10,230 nucleotides of DNA from F23-B02 sp045642545 (lineage in GTDB: Bacteria > Bacillota > Clostridia > Oscillospirales > Oscillospiraceae), in contig JAZUJB010000095.1 in NCBI GenBank assembly GCA_045642545.1, positions 1 through 10,230 of the forward strand, in the 5' to 3' direction. The notes under the pieces were generated by a model. The model saw only the letters and a list, made by a program, of their open reading frames with translations, was not told the DNA's origin and did no database searches. The stretch's first letter is position 1; the number at the start of each line of letters is the position of its first letter. Shown here one piece after another: positions 6,261-10,230 of the stretch. Made by a program: the position numbers and the translations under genes.

Positions 6261-6267
6261 GCGCTTT

Positions 6268-6296
6268 GCATTAGTTGTGGTCGGTTCGGCAAGAAT
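6268..6296 (+). promoter_or_regulatory. Sigma-F/sigma-G-like promoter for gpr
   Basis: GCATT at 6268-6272 and GGCAAGAAT at 6288-6296 are separated by 15 nt. The -10 fits the forespore sigma-F pattern GGnnAnAnT exactly, and the -35 differs from GYATA only at the last base. In Bacillus gpr is transcribed by sigma-F and sigma-G, so the match agrees with the gene's job. The predicted start (about 6303) leaves room for the ribosome binding site of the 6328 start codon but not for a 6310 start. A weaker sigma-A reading (TTGTGG at 6275-6280, 17 nt, TACAAT at 6298-6303) overlaps it and cannot be excluded. Confidence 0.55.
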
Positions 6297-6327
6297 ATAC
6301 AATATATAGATGAAAAGAGGTAATCTG

Positions 6328-7173
6328 ATGCAGAATATTAATTCACGCACCGACCTTGCCGCCGAGGCCAATGCAAAACTGAACAAAGTGTATAGTGGCA
6401 TTATCAGCGAGGACCTTACTATTAATAATTGTAAGGCAAGCCGCGTCGCCGTTACCGATGAGGAGGCTGCGCGCGCAATCGGTAAGCCAATCGGCGAGTA
6501 CTACACCTTGGAAATGGAAAAATATGTTAACAGACGCGAAAATTCCTTTTCCGATTGCGCAAATGCGCTTGCAAATCTGCTCAAACGCATTCCGTTTGTC
6601 GCAAATGCGGGCTCGTTTCTCGTTGCCTGCCTCGGAAACCGCGCCGTTACCCCCGATGCGATTGGTCCCGATGCCGCTGACAGTCTGATTGTTACGCGCC
6701 ACCTCAAGTCCTCCCTGCCCGAGCAGTTTGCCGCCTTTTCCTCGGTTGCGGTGCTTCGCACGGGAGTTCTCGGCACAACGGGCATTGAAAGTGCCGACGG
6801 ACTCAAGGCGGTTTGCGATATTGTCAAGCCTGACTGCGTGATTGCGGTCGATGCGCTTGCCTCGGGTGATTTGAGCCGCCTTTGCCGAAATGTGCAGATT
6901 TGCGATACGGGCATCTCTCCCGGCTCGGGCGTCGGCAATAACCGCGCTGCGCTCAACAGCGAAACTGTTGGTGCGCCCGTAGCGGCAATCGGAGTGCCGA
7001 CTGTCATTGACGCTGCGGCATTCACCGACGCTGCCGAGGCGAAGGGCTTGTTTGTAACACCGCGCAACATTGATGAGCTTGTTCGAAGCTCCGCGAAGCT
7101 GATTGCCTACGGGATTAACCTTGCCGTGCACGAAGGACTGACGGTAGAGGACATTGATATGCTCGTTGAGTGA
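6328..7173 (+). CDS. gpr: Germination protease (spore protease GPR)
   Basis: This protein degrades the small acid-soluble DNA-binding proteins when a spore germinates. From ATG 6328 it is 281 residues. AGAGG (6316-6320) lies 7 nt before this ATG, whereas the in-frame ATG at 6310 has no ribosome binding site. Family landmarks are SRTDLAAEA (6-14), CLGNRAVTPDAIGP (101-114), GTTGIES (149-155), VIAVDALASGDLSRL (171-185) and CDTGISPGSGVGNNR (193-206, the most conserved block). Candidate catalytic aspartates by position are D110 and D175; their 65-residue spacing matches the D127/D193 pair proposed for the Bacillus megaterium enzyme. It is much shorter than Bacillus GPR (about 370). Only five residues precede SRTDLA, where the Bacillus zymogen has a propeptide of about 15. 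Its presence implies spore-forming capacity or recent ancestry of it. The stop codon directly abuts the first parS site. Confidence 0.93.
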   Translation: MQNINSRTDLAAEANAKLNKVYSGIISEDLTINNCKASRVAVTDEEAARAIGKPIGEYYTLEMEKYVNRRENSFSDCANALANLLKRIPFVANAGSFLVACLGNRAVTPDAIGPDAADSLIVTRHLKSSLPEQFAAFSSVAVLRTGVLGTTGIESADGLKAVCDIVKPDCVIAVDALASGDLSRLCRNVQICDTGISPGSGVGNNRAALNSETVGAPVAAIGVPTVIDAAAFTDAAEAKGLFVTPRNIDELVRSSAKLIAYGINLAVHEGLTVEDIDMLVE

Positions 7174-7189
7174 TGTTTCACATGAAACA
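7174..7189. promoter_or_regulatory. parS-like centromere site 1
   Basis: TGTTTCACATGAAACA differs from the conserved Firmicute parS palindrome (TGTTTCACGTGAAACA) at one base in the centre. The site begins on the base after the gpr stop codon and lies 98 nt upstream of parA. ParB would bind here and load as a CTP-dependent clamp that spreads along the DNA. Confidence 0.9.
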
Positions 7190-7208
7190 TTTGCAAAAAA
7201 TATTAAAT

Positions 7209-7224
7209 TGTTTCATGTGAAACA
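7209..7224. promoter_or_regulatory. parS-like centromere site 2, abutting the parA promoter
   Basis: TGTTTCATGTGAAACA is the exact reverse complement of site 1, so the pair forms an inverted repeat with a 19-bp AT-rich spacer and centres 35 bp apart. Its last base is immediately followed by the -35 hexamer of the parA promoter, so bound ParB would probably affect parAB transcription. Confidence 0.9.
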
Positions 7225-7253
7225 TTGAAAAACGCATCGGCAGAGGTTATAAT
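7225..7253 (+). promoter_or_regulatory. Sigma-A promoter for parAB
   Basis: TTGAAA (7225-7230), a 17-nt spacer and a consensus TATAAT (7248-7253) form a strong promoter. The predicted start near 7260 leaves a 5' leader of only about 12 nt, with the ribosome binding site GAGGTG at 7261-7266 almost at the RNA end and the parA ATG at 7272. Confidence 0.85.
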
Positions 7254-7271
7254 AGCGCTTGAGGTGAAAAT

Positions 7272-8033
7272 ATGTCCAAGATTATTGCTATCACTAACCA
7301 AAAAGGCGGCGTAGGCAAGACCACCACCTGCGTTAACCTCTGCTGCGCGCTCAAAATGATAGGCAAAAGGGTGCTTATCGTTGACTGCGACCCGCAGGGC
7401 AACGCAACCTCGGGTATGGGCGTGAGCAAGAGCAAGACTCCCGGTACCTACGAGCTGCTGACAAGCAATGCCGATATCCTTGACTGCATCGTTCAGACAC
7501 CTTACGGCGATGTTGTTCCTGCAAACAAGGACCTCTCGGGTGCTACCGTCAAGCTCGTGCTGCAGGAAAACCGCGAATTTATACTCAAGAACGCTCTGCA
7601 GCTTGTCTACAACGATTATGACTACATATTTATCGACTGTCCCCCCTCACTTGCGCTTCTGACCATTAATGCGCTTGTTGCGGCTGACAGTGTGATTATC
7701 CCGATGCAGTGCGAATATTTTGCTCTCGAGGGTATTGCAGACCTTATGGGCTCAATCCGTCTGTGCAAGAAGCGCCTTAATCCTGCGCTGAATATTCAGG
7801 GCATCGTGCTGACAATGTACGATACGCGTACAAATCTGACTCAGCAGGTTACCGCAGAGCTGAAGAATTACTTCGGCGAAAAGGTTTACGAAACCGCAAT
7901 TCCGCGCAGCGTGCGTCTTTCCGAAGCGCCCAGCCACGGCAAGCCGGGTGTGTCCTACGACAGAATCGGCAAGGGCAGCCGCGCATATATGAAGCTTGCG
8001 TATGAATTTCTCGCAAGAGAAGGGAGCAAATAA
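7272..8033 (+). CDS. parA: Chromosome partitioning ATPase ParA (Soj)
   Basis: This is a 253-residue ParA/MinD-family ATPase, the same length as B. subtilis Soj. The deviant Walker A is KGGVGKTT (residues 11-18, with signature lysine K11 and K16). Walker A' is VLIVDCDPQGNAT (34-46, D38 and D40), and Walker B is YIFIDCPPS (118-126, D122). The C-terminal PRSVRLSEAPSHGKP segment (211-225) carries the arginines used for non-specific DNA binding in Soj. There is no N-terminal helix-turn-helix domain, so this is a chromosomal Soj-type protein rather than a plasmid autorepressor. ATP-dimers bind the nucleoid and are released by ParB, which moves or organises the origin region and in Bacillus also tunes DnaA. 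In sporulating bacteria it works with Spo0J during origin capture. The stop overlaps the parB start by one base (TAATG). Confidence 0.96.
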   Translation: MSKIIAITNQKGGVGKTTTCVNLCCALKMIGKRVLIVDCDPQGNATSGMGVSKSKTPGTYELLTSNADILDCIVQTPYGDVVPANKDLSGATVKLVLQENREFILKNALQLVYNDYDYIFIDCPPSLALLTINALVAADSVIIPMQCEYFALEGIADLMGSIRLCKKRLNPALNIQGIVLTMYDTRTNLTQQVTAELKNYFGEKVYETAIPRSVRLSEAPSHGKPGVSYDRIGKGSRAYMKLAYEFLAREGSK

Positions 8034-8932
8034 TGGCAAAAGAGCTTAAAAAAGGTCTCGGCAAGGGCCTGAGTGAGCTTTTCGGCGAGGATATCCTCGA
8101 AAATGATGCCGACGGCGAGCTTCTGACACTTCCGATTACCAAGGTTGAGCCGAGAGCTGACCAGCCTCGAAGTATTTTCGACGATGAGAAGCTGCAGGAG
8201 CTTGCAGATTCCATCGCTCAGTACGGACTCATTCAGCCTATAACCGTGCGCAAGCAGGATAACGGCTATTATCAGATTATCGCAGGCGAGCGCCGCTGGC
8301 GCGCAAGCCGTATGGCAGGACTCGTTGAAGTGCCCGTCCGCGTAATTGAGGCAGACGACCGCAGAGTAGCTGAGCTTGCGCTGGTTGAAAACCTGCAGCG
8401 CGAGGACCTCAATCCGATTGAAGAGGCAAAGGGCTACAAGAGCCTTATTGATGAGTATGGACTCACTCAGGAGGAGGCGGCAAGGAGCGTAGGTCGCTCA
8501 CGCCCCGCAATTGCAAACTCAATGCGCCTTTTGAGCCTCTCACCCGAGGTTCTGAAGCTTGTTGAAGACGGCAAGCTCTCCGCAGGCCATGCAAGAACTC
8601 TGCTTCCGCTTGAGGACGCAGCAATGCAGCTGAGCGCGGCAAAGAATGTCATTGACGGCGGTCTGTCCGTTCGCAAGACCGAGCAGCTTGTCGCAAAGAC
8701 TCTGAAGAAGCTTCGCGAGCCCGTGCATGAGCCGACCAAGAGCGAGGAGCTTATAGTTGACTACATAGCCGACACCTCGGATTTCCTCAGCCGCACCCTC
8801 GCCCGCAAAGTCAGCATAGATGTCGGCAAGCGCAGCGGTAAGATTGTGCTTGAATTCTACGACAGCGATGACCGCGAGGCACTCATTTCCAATCTCGCTC
8901 GAATGGGCAGAACCTGGGAAGAAAATAACTAA
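8033..8932 (+). CDS. parB: Chromosome partitioning protein ParB (Spo0J), CTPase and parS-binding clamp
   Basis: This 299-residue protein has all ParB parts. The N-terminal KKGLGKGLSELF (6-17) is the short basic motif that stimulates ParA. The CTP-binding domain carries GERRWRAS (85-92) and ENLQREDLNPIEEA (119-132). A helix-turn-helix follows at about 144-166 (LTQEEAARSVGRSRPAIANSMRLL), next to LSAGHARTLL (182-191). The C-terminal dimerisation part is at about 250-299. Spo0J in Bacillus is about 280 residues, so the length is normal. GGGAG lies 7 nt upstream of the ATG, which overlaps the parA stop. Two parS sites in front of parA are its obvious targets. Noc is a close relative, but the adjacent parA and parS-type rather than Noc-type sites favour ParB. 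Confidence 0.96.
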   Translation: MAKELKKGLGKGLSELFGEDILENDADGELLTLPITKVEPRADQPRSIFDDEKLQELADSIAQYGLIQPITVRKQDNGYYQIIAGERRWRASRMAGLVEVPVRVIEADDRRVAELALVENLQREDLNPIEEAKGYKSLIDEYGLTQEEAARSVGRSRPAIANSMRLLSLSPEVLKLVEDGKLSAGHARTLLPLEDAAMQLSAAKNVIDGGLSVRKTEQLVAKTLKKLREPVHEPTKSEELIVDYIADTSDFLSRTLARKVSIDVGKRSGKIVLEFYDSDDREALISNLARMGRTWEENN

Positions 8933-8974
8933 ATGTCAAATATATTGCAAAGAATATAACAAGGAGTAATCAAA

Positions 8975-10230
8975 ATGCTTGATATAAAGTTTGTACGCGA
9001 AAATCCCGATGTTGTTAAAGAGAACATCAAGAAGAAGTTCCAGGAAGCAAAGCTGCCCCTCGTTGACGAGGTATTAGACCTTGATGTCAAGTACCGTGCA
9101 GCACTGACCGAGGCAAACGACCTGCGCGCAAGCCGCAACGCACTGTCCAAGAAGGTCGGTATGCTGATGGGCCAGGCAAAGAAGGACCCCTCTAAGCTCG
9201 AGGAGGCTGAGCAGGCAAAGGCAGAGGTCAAGGCAAACGCAGAGCGCCTTGCCGAGCTTGAGAAGGCAACCGAGGAAATGGGCGAGCGCATCAAGACCAT
9301 AATGATGACCATCCCCAACATCATCGACGCATCTGTTCCCATTGGTCCCGATGACAGCTGCAATGTCGAGGTACAGCGCTTCGGCGAGCCCGTTGTTCCC
9401 GAATTTGAGGTACCCTACCACACCGAGATTATGGAGCGCTTTGACGGCATCGATATGGACGCAGCAGGCAGAGTTTCCGGCAACGGCTTCTACTACCTTA
9501 TGGGCGATATCGCACGCCTGCACTCCGCAGTTACCGCATATGCACGCGACTTCATGATTGGCAAGGGCTTCACCTACTGCATTCCCCCGTTCATGATTCG
9601 CTCCAATGTCGTAACGGGCGTTATGTCCTTTGCCGAAATGGACGCAATGATGTACAAAATCGAGGGCGAGGACCTCTACCTCATCGGCACCAGCGAGCAT
9701 TCCATGATTGGTAAGTTCATCGACCAGATTATCCCCGAGGCAAAGCTTCCGCAGACCCTCACCAGCTACTCCCCCTGCTTCCGCAAGGAAAAGGGTGCAC
9801 ACGGCATTGAGGAGCGCGGCGTTTACCGCATCCACCAGTTCGAGAAGCAGGAGATGATAGTCGTCTGCAAGCCCGAGGAGAGCATGGACTGGTACGAAAA
9901 GATGTGGCGCTACTCCGTAGAGCTGTTCAGAAGCATGGAAATCCCCGTTCGTCAGCTCGAGTGCTGCTCCGGCGACCTTGCTGACCTCAAGGTCAAGTCC
10001 TGCGACATCGAGGCATGGTCTCCCCGTCAGCAGAAGTACTTCGAGGTCTGCTCCTGCTCCAACCTCGGTGATGCACAGGCACGCAGACTCAAGATGCGCG
10101 TCAAGGGCGAGGACGGCAAGACCTATCTGCCCCACACCCTCAACAACACCGTTGTTGCACCTCCCCGTATGCTCATCGCATTCCTCGAAAATCATCTGCA
10201 GGCAGACGGCAGCGTAACTATCCCCGAGGT
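8975..10230 (+). CDS. serS: Serine-tRNA ligase, 3' end outside window
   Basis: The frame stays open from ATG 8975 to the window edge, giving 418 complete codons of an enzyme usually about 425 long, so only a short tail is missing. AAGGAG (8961-8966) lies 8 nt before the ATG. Residues 1-110 form the tRNA-binding coiled coil (MLDIKFVRENPDVVKENIKKK, then Glu/Lys/Ala heptads). The class II core follows: motif 1 around GFYYLMGDIARLHSAVTAYA, the ATP/serine region YLIGTSEHSM, motif 2 FRKEKGAHGIEERGVYRIHQFEKQEM, then CDIEAWSPRQQKYFEVCSCSNLGDAQARRL and motif 3 HTLNNTVVAPPRMLIAFLENHLQADGSVTIPEV. The enzyme charges tRNA-Ser and tRNA-Sec with serine. The motif 2 loop and GTSEH differ from the E. coli-type pattern. 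It starts 42 nt after parB with no terminator between, so cotranscription with parAB is plausible. Confidence 0.95.
   Translation, partial: MLDIKFVRENPDVVKENIKKKFQEAKLPLVDEVLDLDVKYRAALTEANDLRASRNALSKKVGMLMGQAKKDPSKLEEAEQAKAEVKANAERLAELEKATEEMGERIKTIMMTIPNIIDASVPIGPDDSCNVEVQRFGEPVVPEFEVPYHTEIMERFDGIDMDAAGRVSGNGFYYLMGDIARLHSAVTAYARDFMIGKGFTYCIPPFMIRSNVVTGVMSFAEMDAMMYKIEGEDLYLIGTSEHSMIGKFIDQIIPEAKLPQTLTSYSPCFRKEKGAHGIEERGVYRIHQFEKQEMIVVCKPEESMDWYEKMWRYSVELFRSMEIPVRQLECCSGDLADLKVKSCDIEAWSPRQQKYFEVCSCSNLGDAQARRLKMRVKGEDGKTYLPHTLNNTVVAPPRMLIAFLENHLQADGSVTIPE

Noticed and set aside
6310..6327. Upstream in-frame ATG for gpr
   Set aside because: It lacks a ribosome binding site and would lie only a few bases after the predicted transcript start, whereas ATG 6328 has AGAGG 7 nt upstream.
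6343..7131. Open frame of 262 codons antisense to gpr
   Set aside because: It mirrors a well-supported GPR frame. The translation has no recognisable domain and there is no start signal, so it is a codon-bias artefact.
7174..7224. The palindromes considered as Noc-binding sites or a transcription terminator for gpr
   Set aside because: Noc sites have a CCCGGG-type core, which is absent. The sequences match parS at 15 of 16 bases, and the AT-rich spacer gives no terminator with a U-tract for gpr.
9074..10195. Long open frame of 373 codons antisense to serS
   Set aside because: It lies fully opposite a clear class II synthetase frame. Its composition (Leu/Ala/Val/Cys-rich, no family motif) is what biased codon use produces on the opposite strand, and it lacks a ribosome binding site.

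Overview
The window looks like an origin-proximal stretch of a chromosome from an endospore-lineage anaerobic Firmicute, most likely class Clostridia and perhaps Oscillospirales/Ruminococcaceae. The reasons are strong AAGGAGG-type ribosome binding sites, a spore germination protease gene (gpr) divergent from rpsT (the arrangement I recall from Bacillus and many Clostridia), a Soj/Spo0J-type parAB pair with parS sites, and gyrA and serS at the two ends. The species assignment is inference. No database search was run.

Layout. The + strand opens with the 3' part of gyrA (1-1080), followed by a 12-bp perfect hairpin. Two small paralogous membrane proteins with a SHOCT-like C-terminal tail come next (1149-1586 and 1591-1965). 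The following intergenic stretch is almost entirely one 164-bp imperfect inverted repeat (1968-2131) that ends at the ribosome binding site of rnhA (2147-2584). A second, unrelated 103-bp hairpin repeat (2651-2753) separates rnhA from a three-gene cluster: an ABC exporter (2771-4504), an ECF-type S component (4501-5013) and an AIM24/TIGR00266 family protein (5015-5725). A 14-bp-stem bidirectional terminator (5737-5769) separates this cluster from rpsT, which lies on the minus strand (5786-6049).

The 278-bp region between the divergent rpsT and gpr genes holds a well-formed sigma-A promoter with phased A-tracts for rpsT, a structured rpsT leader of about 145 nt, and a sigma-F/G-like promoter for gpr (6328-7173). 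Directly after the gpr stop codon lie two 16-bp parS-like sites that are exact reverse complements of each other. The second abuts the -35 box of a near-consensus promoter for parA (7272-8033) and parB (8033-8932). serS starts 42 nt after parB and runs off the window (8975-10230).

The genes are mostly housekeeping: DNA topology, RNA-DNA hybrid removal, ribosome assembly, chromosome segregation and serine charging, plus a spore-germination protein. I see no defence system, prophage, CRISPR array or new enzymatic cassette. The most interesting signals are non-coding: the parS pair fused to the parAB promoter, the two hairpin elements bracketing rnhA, and the rpsT leader. The least understood proteins are the tandem SHOCT-tail membrane proteins.
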